DNA from: Alphaproteobacteria bacterium
GTDB lineage: Bacteria > Pseudomonadota > Alphaproteobacteria > Rhizobiales > Hyphomicrobiaceae
Assembly (NCBI GenBank): GCA_019137195.1
Contig: JAGVSR010000087.1
Location: 118,724-182,723, forward strand
Direction of reading: 5' to 3'
DNA: 64,000 nucleotides
Part shown: one piece after another, positions 29,184-37,993 of the stretch
Layout: every line of letters starts with the position of its first letter
Numbering within the stretch: position 1 is the stretch's first letter
Notes under the pieces: model-generated
What the model was told of the DNA's origin: nothing
Seen by the model: only the letters and a program-made list of their open reading frames with translations
The model's database searches: none
Translations under genes and position numbers: made by a program

Positions 29184-29966
29184 TCAGGCAGTGCCGAGGT
29201 TGAGCGCGGCGCCATTGCGCAGGATGGCTTCTGCCTCGGGCGTGAACGCATTGCCCTCGCCGTGCAGCACCAGCCCCGGGAGGATGACCAACGGAGCGCG
29301 GCTGCCCTTCGTTCCCTGCACGATCACGCGGATCGCCGGCTCGCCCTTGCGCGCGTAGATGGGAAGAATTCTCAGTCCGCCGAACCGGCCGGCGAAGGCG
29401 CCGAGAACGAGCCCGAGCGCGTCGGCCTTGTGGATCAGCGTTCCAGTTCCGCCCGGAGCCGCCATGCGCGCGAGGAGCCGCCCCCACAGGTCGAGATCAC
29501 CCTCGGGCATCGAATGCGCGGTCGACTTCCACGGGTCCGGCGATGGCGTGCCGCGGCCGTCCACATGATAGGGTGGATTGGCGAACACATGGTCGAAGCT
29601 GTCGGATGCCAGCCCGTGCCCCGCCATCTCGTTCCATGACTGGGTGAGGTCGCCGCTGAATACCTTGACCCGGTCCGCGAGGTCGTTGCGCTTGACGTTC
29701 TCCTCGGCGAGCTCGACCAGCTTCGAGGCCCGTTCGAGCAGCACGGCTGTCGCGTTCGGGCAGCGGCGCACGACCGAGAGGCCAACCGTGCCGACCCCAC
29801 CGCCGGCATCGAGGCACTGCTCGAGAGCCGGTCCGCACGGGATCGAGGCCGCGAGCAGAACGGCATCGAGTCCCGCCCGGTAGCCCGACTTGGGTTGGAG
29901 AAGTCTCAGCGCTCCGCCGAGAAACGCATCGTCGGTGATCTCTTGAGCGTCTACCGTCTCGGTCAT
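29184..29966 (-). CDS. tRNA1(Val) (adenine-N6)-methyltransferase family protein, TrmN6-like
   Basis: SAM-dependent methyltransferase of 260 residues. SAM motif I is CLDAGGGVGTVGLSV (51-65), and the N6-adenine catalytic tetrapeptide NPPY is at 130-133, as in TrmN6/YfiC. The likely target is a tRNA adenine, inferred from family. The ATG overlaps the stop of the DUF2007 gene by four bases, so the two are coupled. Divergent from ispB, as in other Hyphomicrobiales. Confidence 0.85.
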   Translation of the reverse strand: MTETVDAQEITDDAFLGGALRLLQPKSGYRAGLDAVLLAASIPCGPALEQCLDAGGGVGTVGLSVVRRCPNATAVLLERASKLVELAEENVKRNDLADRVKVFSGDLTQSWNEMAGHGLASDSFDHVFANPPYHVDGRGTPSPDPWKSTAHSMPEGDLDLWGRLLARMAAPGGTGTLIHKADALGLVLGAFAGRFGGLRILPIYARKGEPAIRVIVQGTKGSRAPLVILPGLVLHGEGNAFTPEAEAILRNGAALNLGTA

Positions 29967-30196
29967 GAATCCCCCGCTTCGACAATCCATTGGCCGAGCT
30001 CTGCCTCCACGAGCAGGCGCTTGGCTCGTTTCCAGTCGTCCTCGTCCACCATGATGCGCTGCCGAAATCCGCCAGCGCCGCCGTAAAGGGCGGACATGTT
30101 TCTGTCGAGGACACTGACGCTGATACCAGCCTCGCCCAGCAATGTCTCGATGAAGGTGACGAGGACGGCGTCGCCCGTGCGTACGATCTCACGCAT
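29963..30196 (-). CDS. DUF2007 domain protein
   Basis: 77-residue protein beginning EIVRTGDAVLVTFIETLLGEAG, the DUF2007 fold (a PII-like alpha/beta domain described as putative signal transducing). The conserved tail includes RIMVDEDDWKRAKRLL. Molecular function unknown. The start is the ATG at 30196. It is upstream of and overlaps trmN6. Confidence 0.85.
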   Translation of the reverse strand: MREIVRTGDAVLVTFIETLLGEAGISVSVLDRNMSALYGGAGGFRQRIMVDEDDWKRAKRLLVEAELGQWIVEAGDS

Positions 30197-30311
30197 GTAA
30201 ATTCCTCGTGACGAAGTCGCCCGCCATGCGGCAATGTGCCTTCGGAACGGCACCGGACCAGGGTTATACCAAGCCGCCCGGGAAGAAGAGAAAAAACAAG
30301 AGGAAGCCATC

Positions 30312-31328
30312 GTGGGTGTTGTCGTCCCCCTAGACGAGGCGCGGGATCCCGTTCAAAGCCTCAAGCCGCTCATGGAACTCGTCAAAGAGGACATGGAAGC
30401 GATCAACCGCATCATCCTCGACAAGGCCGTGTCCGACGTCGAGATGATCCCCGAGCTCGCGCACCACCTGATCGACTCGGGCGGCAAGCGCCTGCGCCCC
30501 ATGCTCGCCATCGCCGCCGCCAAGCTTTCTGGCTACCAGGGCACGGGCCACATCCGCTCCGCGGCCGCGATCGAGTTCATGCACACGGCCACCCTCCTTC
30601 ACGACGACGTGGTCGACGAGAGCGACCAGCGCCGTGGCAAGAAGACGGCGCGCCTGCTTTGGGGCAATCAGGCGAGCGTTCTGGTTGGCGACTTTCTGCT
30701 CGGCCAGGCCTTCCGCATGCTGGTCGACGTCGGCTCGCTGCCGGTCCTCAAGATCCTCTCCAACGCCGCGGCCGTCATCGCCGAGGGCGAGGTCATGCAG
30801 CTCGCCGCCGCCAAGAACACCTCGACCACCGAGGACGAGTACCTCGCCATCATCAACGCCAAGACCGCAGCCCTCTTTCTCGCCGCTGCCGAGACGGGCG
30901 GTGCCATCGCCAACCGTCCGGCCGAGGAGCAGGCCGCCCTTCGTTCCTACGGAAAGAACCTGGGCCTCGCCTTCCAGCTCGTCGACGACGCACTCGACTA
31001 TGCCGGCGACAGTGCTCGCCTGGGCAAGAGCGTCGGCGACGACTTCCGCGAGGGCAAGATCACGCTGCCCGTGATACTCTCCTTCCGCCGCGGTAACGAG
31101 GCCGAGCGCGCGTTCTGGAACCGAACCATTGCCGAGGCTGATATTCGGGACGGTGACCTCGAGCACGCCATCGCGCTCATGAAGAAGCACAAGGCGCTCG
31201 AGGCGACCATGGAACGTGCCAGGAGCTACGGCGCCATCGCCCGCGACGCCCTCGCGATCTTCAGGGACTGCCGCGAGCGCGCTGCCATGCAGGACGTCAT
31301 CGCCTTCTGCATCAACCGCGCGAACTGA
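30312..31328 (+). CDS. ispB: Polyprenyl (octa/decaprenyl) diphosphate synthase
   Basis: Makes the isoprenoid side chain of ubiquinone in the cytoplasm. The product has 338 residues. The first aspartate-rich motif has D98, D99 and D102 (LLHDDVVDESD), and the second D225, D226 and D229 (LVDDALDY). The bulky-residue pattern upstream of the first motif is of the long-chain type; exact chain length cannot be read. The start is GTG at 30312 with AGAGGA upstream; the open frame extends further upstream without similarity. Divergent from the DUF2007/trmN6 pair. Confidence 0.92.
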   Translation: MGVVVPLDEARDPVQSLKPLMELVKEDMEAINRIILDKAVSDVEMIPELAHHLIDSGGKRLRPMLAIAAAKLSGYQGTGHIRSAAAIEFMHTATLLHDDVVDESDQRRGKKTARLLWGNQASVLVGDFLLGQAFRMLVDVGSLPVLKILSNAAAVIAEGEVMQLAAAKNTSTTEDEYLAIINAKTAALFLAAAETGGAIANRPAEEQAALRSYGKNLGLAFQLVDDALDYAGDSARLGKSVGDDFREGKITLPVILSFRRGNEAERAFWNRTIAEADIRDGDLEHAIALMKKHKALEATMERARSYGAIARDALAIFRDCRERAAMQDVIAFCINRAN

Positions 31329-31523
31329 CTGTTTGCGCTGGTGTCGGGTGGTCACGCGCCTGAGCTTGCCGCCCCGCAGCAGCGCCGCACTGACATCGGG
31401 TGCATCGAGCGCGGCAAGTCGCAACCACAGCGAATGGCCGAGCAGGCCTGCCGCCGTCGTTGGAACGGCACCCGCTCGAGACGCCCGTTCGCGGCACCAA
31501 GGACCCGTGCTCGCCGGGCGCGG

Positions 31524-32432
31524 TCAGCCGAGCACGACGGCCTCGGCCCACCAGGCCGGGTGCCGGGCCTTGATTGCCTCGCGGGCACGCGCCGCCGCCT
31601 TCCAGGTTTCGAACACGCCGAACGAGGTCGGGCCCGCACCCGACAACCGCGCGAGCAGTGCGCCGTGATCCCGCTCGAGGGTCGCGAGTGCGCTCGCGAC
31701 GTGCGGCACGACGGCGATGGCTGGACCGGCGAGGTCGTTGCCTTGCCGGTTGATGTAGAGAACGAGGTCGCGCACCGTCTCGCCGGGTCCGGATTCGGAG
31801 AAATCCTGCTCGCACGGCGGCTTGGCTGCGGGCGGCGAAAGTGGCGGGGCGTTGAGCGCGCGGAACACCTGCGCCGTCTTGTCGACGGGAACCGGCACCA
31901 TCGGGTTGACGAGCACCGCGGGCAACGGAGGTAGCGACTTGAGCGGTGTCAGCCGCTCGCCGACGCCCTGCATGACCGCCGCCTGGTTGAGCAGGCATAC
32001 CGGCACATCGGCCCCAATCTCGCGCGCGAGCCCGTACCAGTCGATCGCATCGGCGAGATCGGGATTGGCGCGCCGCACGGCCCTTAGCACGGCAGCCGCA
32101 TCGGCCGAGCCGCCGCCGATGCCGGCCGCGACCGGCAGGTTCTTTTCGAGCGTCACGTGGCCGAGCCGGAGCTCAGGGGCCCTGGAGGAGAGCAGGTCGA
32201 GCGCCTTGGCGATGAGGTTCTCGCCGATGATGTTGCCGCCGAACGGGCCTCCGACGGCGATGCCCGGGTCGCCGGCTTCGAGCGTCACCTTATCGGCCAC
32301 CCCGTCGGCGAACGCGACCAGGCTTGCGAGCTCGTGGTAGCCGTCCGGCCGTCTGCCGAGGATCCGCAGCGTGAGGTTCACCTTGGGCCGCGCCAGCTCG
32401 ACGATGGAGCGGTCTCGCGTGATAGGCGTCAT
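31524..32432 (-). CDS. ispE: 4-diphosphocytidyl-2-C-methyl-D-erythritol kinase
   Basis: GHMP kinase of the MEP (non-mevalonate) isoprenoid pathway, 302 residues. The substrate-binding N-terminus is LARPKVNLTLRILGRRPDGYHEL, and the ATP-binding glycine loop is PVAAGIGGGSADAA; both are diagnostic. The start is the ATG at 32432. It lies 11 bases after accA in the same direction. With ispB just downstream and convergent, this area is isoprenoid-rich. Confidence 0.94.
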   Translation of the reverse strand: MTPITRDRSIVELARPKVNLTLRILGRRPDGYHELASLVAFADGVADKVTLEAGDPGIAVGGPFGGNIIGENLIAKALDLLSSRAPELRLGHVTLEKNLPVAAGIGGGSADAAAVLRAVRRANPDLADAIDWYGLAREIGADVPVCLLNQAAVMQGVGERLTPLKSLPPLPAVLVNPMVPVPVDKTAQVFRALNAPPLSPPAAKPPCEQDFSESGPGETVRDLVLYINRQGNDLAGPAIAVVPHVASALATLERDHGALLARLSGAGPTSFGVFETWKAAARAREAIKARHPAWWAEAVVLG

Positions 32433-32443
32433 GCCGCAACGCC

Positions 32444-33427
32444 TTAGAGCGTGCGGCCGATCGACAGGAACCGGTCGTGGCGCTGCCGGCGGATTTCTGC
32501 CGGCGGCTTGCCATCGAATTCCGCGAGCGCTTTGGCGATGGCCTCGCCTGCGATCTCGATCGCGAGCTTGGGATCTCGGTGTGCCCCGCCCGTCGGCTCG
32601 CGCACGATGACGTCGATCACACCGAGGGCCTCGAGGTCCTGTGCCGTGATCTTCATGTTGGTCGCAGCATCGATGCGCTTGTTGGCGTCGCGCCACAGGA
32701 TGGAGGCCGCCGCCTCGGGCGAGGCGACCGTGTAGATCGAGTGCTCGAGCATCAGAATGCGGTTGGCGGACGCAATGGCGACCGCGCCGCCCGAGCCGCC
32801 TTCGCCGATGACGACCGAAATGATCGGCACGCCGAGGGCGAGGCAGCAGTCGGTCGAGCGGGCGATGGCCTCCGCCTGCCCGCGCTCTTCGGCGCTGATG
32901 CCTGGATAGGCGCCGGCCGTATCGACGAGCGTGATCACCGGCATGCCGAACTTGTCGGCCATCTCCATCAGACGAACGGCCTTGCGATAGCCCTCGGGCA
33001 TGGCCATGCCGAAGTTGTGACGGATGCGGCTCTCGGTGTCGGGACCGCCCTTCTCGTGGCCGATCACCATCACCGAGCGTCCGCGAAAGCGTCCGAGACC
33101 GCCGACGATGGCCTGATCCTCGGCGAAGTAGCGGTCACCCGCGAGCGGCGTGAACTCCTCGATCAGCTGCTCGATGTAGTCGAGGCAGTGCGGCCGGTCT
33201 TGATGGCGCGCCACCTGGGCCTTCTGCCAGGGGCTGAGCTTGGCATACATGTCGACGAGCGCGGTCTTAGCCTTCTGCTCGAGCTTTCGGAGCTCGTCGG
33301 AGATCGACACCGTGTCGCCCTCGAGCCCCCTGAGCTCGAGCACCTTGCTCTCCAGCTCGGCGATGGGCTTCTCGAAGTCGAGGTAGGTGCGCGCGGCGAC
33401 GGTGCGCTCGACCGATTTCTGTTCCAC
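32444..33427 (-). CDS. accA: Acetyl-CoA carboxylase carboxyltransferase subunit alpha
   Basis: Cytoplasmic carboxyltransferase subunit that works with AccD in the first committed step of fatty acid synthesis. The 327-residue product has the expected start (YLDFEKPIAELESKV), the RPHCLDYI region, oxyanion glycine pairs (GEGGSGGAVAI) and the HSIYTVASPEAAASILW segment. The start codon is GTG at 33427, with GAAGGG upstream. Followed closely by ispE. Confidence 0.96.
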   Translation of the reverse strand: MEQKSVERTVAARTYLDFEKPIAELESKVLELRGLEGDTVSISDELRKLEQKAKTALVDMYAKLSPWQKAQVARHQDRPHCLDYIEQLIEEFTPLAGDRYFAEDQAIVGGLGRFRGRSVMVIGHEKGGPDTESRIRHNFGMAMPEGYRKAVRLMEMADKFGMPVITLVDTAGAYPGISAEERGQAEAIARSTDCCLALGVPIISVVIGEGGSGGAVAIASANRILMLEHSIYTVASPEAAASILWRDANKRIDAATNMKITAQDLEALGVIDVIVREPTGGAHRDPKLAIEIAGEAIAKALAEFDGKPPAEIRRQRHDRFLSIGRTL

Positions 33428-33592
33428 GGGGCGTGCCCTTCTAAACGAGGCCGCGCCGGCTGCACCGCGCGGGGCCCAAGAGGCGGATGTTGCGGCGCAA
33501 CTTCTGCTGGTGGCCCGACGCTGTCAAGCCGCCATCCACTGTGGAATTAACTCGCATTCTGTCGGATAGATCGGGTTAACGCGATACCGGCC

Positions 33593-34567
33593 TCAGGCGG
33601 GCACAAAGAGGACGAGATCCGTCTCCTGGCGGCGGAAGTAGGGGCTCGCCGGTTCGACGGCGATGGCGCGGCATGCCAGCCGATCGTGATGGTCGGTGAG
33701 GAAGATGGCTTGGTAGCCCAGGTCGTGCATCCGCTGCGCGATGCCGACCCGCGACCAGCCGAAGCGCTGCTTTGCATCGCGGTGCAGCTCGAGAATCACG
33801 AACGGCCGGTCCTCTAGGAGTGTCCGTTCGGCACCCTCGAGCACCCGGCCCTCGTAGCCTTCCACGTCGATCTTGATGAGCCCGGGATGGATTCCGCGCT
33901 CGGCGGCGAAATGGTCGATGGAGGTCACCGGCATGCGGCCGCTCCTGAGCCCGCGCCCCTTATGGCGCTTGAGCCAGTGGATGAGGCGCAGAATGGCCGG
34001 CTCCCGGAACTCCCGCGGTGGCGGCTTTTCCTCGAACGCGATGGAGCGTGCGAACCAGACCTCCTGTTCGTCGACATGGTGGTCCGACAGGCAGGCCAGG
34101 ACAGGTGTGATGTGATGGCCGAACGGGTCCGCCGCGAGCCGCTCCGACATCTCGGCCGTGCAATCGGCCCGCATGTCGAACGCAAAGACGCGGGGTGCGA
34201 TACCGATCCGCGAGGCGGCGACGCGCGTCAGGTGACCCTTGGCCGAGCCGGCGTCCAACATGACGGACGGCGTGAAGCGCCCGATAAGATAGCTGATGAG
34301 GAGTGACGTCGTCTCCTCGTGTACGGGACGGGACACCCCGCCCTCCCGCGGCCAGGCGATTTCGTGGTGATGCGGAATATTGAGCACGTCGCCGCTGGCG
34401 CTGTGAACCACCATGACGGCGGTGCGCTTCAGGAAATGCTCGATGTCGGTTGCCAGTTGGTCGGTGGTCGGCGAGTGACGCATAGGCGGCCGGGGAGGGA
34501 CGGACGAGTGATCGGCACGAGAGCCCAGATGAGCTTCGGGGCGGGTTCGAATGCTTGCGGTGGCCAT
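33593..34567 (-). CDS. FkbM family methyltransferase
   Basis: SAM-dependent methyltransferase, 324 residues from the ATG at 34567 or 296 from the ATG at 34483; neither has a clear ribosome site. Motif I-like sequence VMLDAGSAKGHLTRVAA is followed by the FkbM signature IHPGLIKIDVEGYEGRVLEGAERTL in the C-terminal half. FkbM enzymes O-methylate polyketides or surface glycans; the substrate here is unknown. The glycan-related gene at 39-41 kb might be relevant, but it is not adjacent. Confidence 0.75.
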   Translation of the reverse strand: MATASIRTRPEAHLGSRADHSSVPPRPPMRHSPTTDQLATDIEHFLKRTAVMVVHSASGDVLNIPHHHEIAWPREGGVSRPVHEETTSLLISYLIGRFTPSVMLDAGSAKGHLTRVAASRIGIAPRVFAFDMRADCTAEMSERLAADPFGHHITPVLACLSDHHVDEQEVWFARSIAFEEKPPPREFREPAILRLIHWLKRHKGRGLRSGRMPVTSIDHFAAERGIHPGLIKIDVEGYEGRVLEGAERTLLEDRPFVILELHRDAKQRFGWSRVGIAQRMHDLGYQAIFLTDHHDRLACRAIAVEPASPYFRRQETDLVLFVPA

Positions 34568-34816
34568 GTCGCCGTGAGCTTCCAGGCAGTGGGTGGGGGG
34601 TCTCGGGCATCGAGGGCGGCACCGGCCCGCTGGCCGGCGCGAGTCGTCGTAGGAGGGACCTTCGTCCCGGAATATGACGGCCGAGTGGCCCAAGCGTCGG
34701 TCGTCCCACGCTATTCACGCAACCGCTGCCGCTGAGATAGTGCCCTCGGGAACCGCCTCGGATGCGGCAAAAATTCCAGAGTGTCCGGAGCATCTGGTGG
34801 TGCCCGGCCGACGGGA

Positions 34817-35782
34817 TCAGCTCTTTCCGGCCAGCGGATGATGCGTGAGCACGACTGCCTTGAGGCGCTCCTCGAGTACGTGCGTGTAGATCTCCGTGGT
34901 CGAAATGTCGGCATGTCCGAGAAGCTGCTGCACGGCTCTCAGGTCCGCGCCGCGGTCGAGCAGATGGCTTGCGAAGGCGTGCCGCAGTACGTGCGGGCTG
35001 ACCCGCTCGGGATCGAGCCCCGCCGCGAGCGCGAGCTCCTTGAGGTCCTGCGCGAAGCGCTGCCGCGTCAGATGGCCTTCGACGCTCTTGGACGGGAACA
35101 GCCAGCGTGTGGCGGCCATCGGCGCTACTCCGTCCGACGGCGAGCGGCCGAGCCCGAGATAACGGTCGAGCGCTGCCTTGGCCTTCTGGTTGAGCGGCAC
35201 CAGGCGCTCGCGCCCGCCCTTGCCCTTGATGGTGAGGAGCCGCGGATCGCCATTGACCACGCTGCGCGGCAACGAAACGAGCTCTGACACCCGCATGCCG
35301 GTGGCGTAGAGTACCTCGATTAACGCCGCGAGGCGCACGGCACGCACGCGGTCGCGCCCCGTGACGCCCTCGGTCGCCCGCGCCGCCGTCGCGAGCAGGC
35401 TTTCCACCTCGGATACCGACAATATCTTGGGCAGCGGCTTCGTGCGCTTGGGCGCCTCGATCCGCTCCGTCGGATTGCTGGCCGCGAGGCCTTCGTGTTC
35501 GAGGAAGCGGTAGAGCTGCCGGAGGGCAGACAGCCGCCGGGCGCGCGAGGCCGGCGAGAGCCCTTCGGCAGCCGCCTCGGCGAGGTAAAGCTCGATTGTT
35601 CGCGCGGTCGCGTCGGTCAGCCTCTGCCCGCTGCGGGCGAGAAAAAGAACGTAGCCGGAAAGATCCCGTCGGTAGGCATCGAGTGTATTCCGCGCCGCGC
35701 CGCGCTCGGCCGCCAGCATGTCGAGGAAGGCGAGAGCCTCGGCCGGCAGAGTGCCGCTCCTGCTCACAGGGCCTTCGCTCAT
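34817..35782 (-). CDS. xerD: Site-specific tyrosine recombinase XerD
   Basis: 321-residue tyrosine recombinase that with XerC resolves chromosome dimers at dif. The catalytic residues are R164 (TGMRVSEL), H264 and R267 (HVLRHAF) and the nucleophile Y299 (EIYTHV); the N-terminal SAM-like domain is intact. This is the housekeeping recombinase, unlike the island integrase at 53.3 kb. The ATG overlaps the stop of a 48-residue membrane protein. Divergent from aroK, a conserved arrangement. Confidence 0.93.
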   Translation of the reverse strand: MSEGPVSRSGTLPAEALAFLDMLAAERGAARNTLDAYRRDLSGYVLFLARSGQRLTDATARTIELYLAEAAAEGLSPASRARRLSALRQLYRFLEHEGLAASNPTERIEAPKRTKPLPKILSVSEVESLLATAARATEGVTGRDRVRAVRLAALIEVLYATGMRVSELVSLPRSVVNGDPRLLTIKGKGGRERLVPLNQKAKAALDRYLGLGRSPSDGVAPMAATRWLFPSKSVEGHLTRQRFAQDLKELALAAGLDPERVSPHVLRHAFASHLLDRGADLRAVQQLLGHADISTTEIYTHVLEERLKAVVLTHHPLAGKS

Positions 35783-35925
35783 TGTTTGCGCACCTTGAGC
35801 CCCGGGACGACCTTGACCTCCTCCCGGGTGTCCGGCTCGAATCGGGTCGCCAGCACGAACAGGCCGCCATAAAGGACGGCCACGATCATGCCGACGATTG
35901 TCACAAACCTGAAAACACTAGGCAT
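35779..35925 (-). CDS. Small single-helix membrane protein coupled to xerD
   Basis: A 48-residue ORF with an N-terminal transmembrane helix (FVTIVGMIVAVLYGGLFVLAT) and a charged tail (EPDTREEVKVV). Its stop overlaps the xerD start as ATGA, which supports real translation. I recall short membrane ORFs of this design upstream of xerD in other Hyphomicrobiales, but there is no known function. Confidence 0.65.
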   Translation of the reverse strand: MPSVFRFVTIVGMIVAVLYGGLFVLATRFEPDTREEVKVVPGLKVRKQ

Positions 35926-36118
35926 TTTGTGCGTACCCGCTGGCGGTGATATGTTTTCGGCACTATATCAGGCCACGCCGGCTATCGAGACCGGGCGCTG
36001 TCGGTAACCTGGTTGCCGGCAGGACGTTCGGGACCGCGACACTGGCCGGGCAGGTGCAGGAAGGCATATTGCAGAATTCGGCCGTCTTGGCCAGGAAAGT
36101 GGACAGTAACGAGGGTCG

Positions 36119-36733
36119 ATGCGCGGTCGACTGAGCCGCATTGTGCTTGCCATGACTGATCATCCGAACATTTGCGAGGAGGTGAGGGCGGGCCTCGGGC
36201 AGCGCTCGCTGGTGCTCGTCGGCCTCATGGGCTGCGGCAAGTCGTCGGTCGGCCGGCGGCTCGCCGCCCGTCTCGATCTGCCGTTCACCGACGCCGACGA
36301 GGCGATCGAGAAGGCCCACAGAAAGAGCATCAACGAGATCTTCGCCGACTATGGGGAAGCCTACTTCCGCGACGGCGAGCGGCGCGTTATCGCCCGCCTC
36401 TTGGGCGCTGGGCCGCAGGTGCTGGCGACCGGTGGCGGCGCCTTCATAAATCCCGAGACCCGCGCCGCCATCAAGGCGAGTGCCGTGTCGGTCTGGCTCA
36501 AGGCCGAGCTTCCAATTCTGATGCGCCGTGTCGCCAAGCGCGACACACGCCCGCTGCTGAAGAACTCCGACCCGGAATCCGTCATGCGCAGCCTCATGGA
36601 CGTGCGTTACCCCATCTACGCCGAGGCGGACGTGACAGTCGAAAGCCGGGATGTGCCGCACGAGGTCATCGTGTCCGAGATCCTGGCAGCCCTCAAAGCC
36701 TCTCCCGTCATGGCGCCGGCCGCCACCGTCTGA
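36119..36733 (+). CDS. aroK: Shikimate kinase
   Basis: Phosphorylates shikimate in aromatic amino acid synthesis. The product has 204 residues. The P-loop is GLMGCGKS (35-42), the DADEAIE acidic motif follows, and GGGAF and the lid arginines (KRDTRPLL) are present. GAGG stands before the ATG at 36119; an ATG at 36152 would remove 11 residues and is also plausible. It is 56 bases before aroB, so aroK and aroB form one unit. Confidence 0.94.
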   Translation: MRGRLSRIVLAMTDHPNICEEVRAGLGQRSLVLVGLMGCGKSSVGRRLAARLDLPFTDADEAIEKAHRKSINEIFADYGEAYFRDGERRVIARLLGAGPQVLATGGGAFINPETRAAIKASAVSVWLKAELPILMRRVAKRDTRPLLKNSDPESVMRSLMDVRYPIYAEADVTVESRDVPHEVIVSEILAALKASPVMAPAATV

Positions 36734-36789
36734 TAGGAAGCTTAACCGTTCCCCGCCATCCTCCGAGCGAGAATCCTTCGAGCAACAGC

Positions 36790-37944
36790 ATGCCGACAGC
36801 CGTCAACTCACTTGCCGCCGCAACCCGGGCCCGCCGCACGGTCCACGTCGCGCTGGGCGATCGCAGCTACGACGTGCTGATCGGAGCCGGACTGTTGGCC
36901 GAGGCCGGGCGCCTCGTCGCCACCCGGCTCGGCAAGGCCAAGTGCGGCATCGTCACCGACGAGAATGTCGCCCGCTACCACCTGCCGGCGCTCGAGGCGA
37001 GCCTCGCGGCCGAGGGGCGCTTGAAAGGCTCCGTGGTTCTCAAGCCCGGCGAGCAGACCAAGAGCTTCCGCGAGCTCGGCCCCCTGTCCGAGCGCCTGCT
37101 CGAGATGGGCCTCGAGCGTGGCGACCTCGTGGTTGCCTTCGGTGGCGGTGTCATCGGTGACCTGGCTGGCTTTGCGGCCGGAATTTTGCGCCGCGGGGTG
37201 CGCTTCGTTCAGATCCCGACCACGCTGCTCGCCCAGGTCGACAGCTCCGTCGGCGGCAAGACGGGCATCAACACGCCCCAGGGCAAGAACCTGATCGGCG
37301 TCTTCCATCAGCCGTCCCTCGTCATTGCCGACACCGACGTGCTGAAGACGCTGCCGCAGCGGGAGATGAAGGCCGGCTATGCCGAGGTCGCCAAGTATGG
37401 CCTCCTCGGCGACGCGGGCTTCTTCACCTGGCTGGAGAAGGCTCACCGCGGTGTGTTTGCCTTCGACCCCGACGACCTCACGCACGCGGTCGAGACCAGC
37501 GTCACTGCCAAGGCCCGCATCGTCGAGCGCGACGAGCACGAGACCGGCGACCGCGCCCTTCTCAATCTCGGACATACCTTCGGCCATGCGCTCGAGGCCT
37601 GGACCGGCTACTCGGACCGGCTTCTGCACGGCGAAGGCGTTGCCATCGGCATGTGTCAGGCGTTTCGCTTCTCCGAGGAGCTGGGTCTCTGCCCCGCCGG
37701 CTCGGCGCGCCGCGTCTCGGACCACGTCCGCGCAGTCGGGCTGCCGACGACCATCGGCGACATTCCGGGCGGCAGAGCCGACGCGGCCGAGCTCCTGCGC
37801 CTCATGGGACAGGACAAGAAGGTGCGCGACGGCAAGCTGACGTTCATTCTCGCCCGCGCCATCGGCGAGGCGTTCGTGTCCCGCGAGGTCGAGCCCGCCC
37901 GCGTGCTGGACTTCCTCGAGCGCGAGATCGCGGCGCGACAGTAG
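36790..37944 (+). CDS. aroB: 3-dehydroquinate synthase
   Basis: NAD- and zinc-dependent second enzyme of the shikimate pathway, 384 residues. Clear motifs are GGGVIGDLAGFAAG (NAD binding), IPTTLLAQVDSSVGGKTGIN, and the metal-site histidines in LNLGHTFGHALE and LLHGEGVAIGM. The start is the ATG at 36790. Downstream of aroK. Confidence 0.96.
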   Translation: MPTAVNSLAAATRARRTVHVALGDRSYDVLIGAGLLAEAGRLVATRLGKAKCGIVTDENVARYHLPALEASLAAEGRLKGSVVLKPGEQTKSFRELGPLSERLLEMGLERGDLVVAFGGGVIGDLAGFAAGILRRGVRFVQIPTTLLAQVDSSVGGKTGINTPQGKNLIGVFHQPSLVIADTDVLKTLPQREMKAGYAEVAKYGLLGDAGFFTWLEKAHRGVFAFDPDDLTHAVETSVTAKARIVERDEHETGDRALLNLGHTFGHALEAWTGYSDRLLHGEGVAIGMCQAFRFSEELGLCPAGSARRVSDHVRAVGLPTTIGDIPGGRADAAELLRLMGQDKKVRDGKLTFILARAIGEAFVSREVEPARVLDFLEREIAARQ

Positions 37945-37993
37945 CAGACGCGCGTACGTGCCAGGTCAACCCTGAACCCATCGGCATTCGCTC

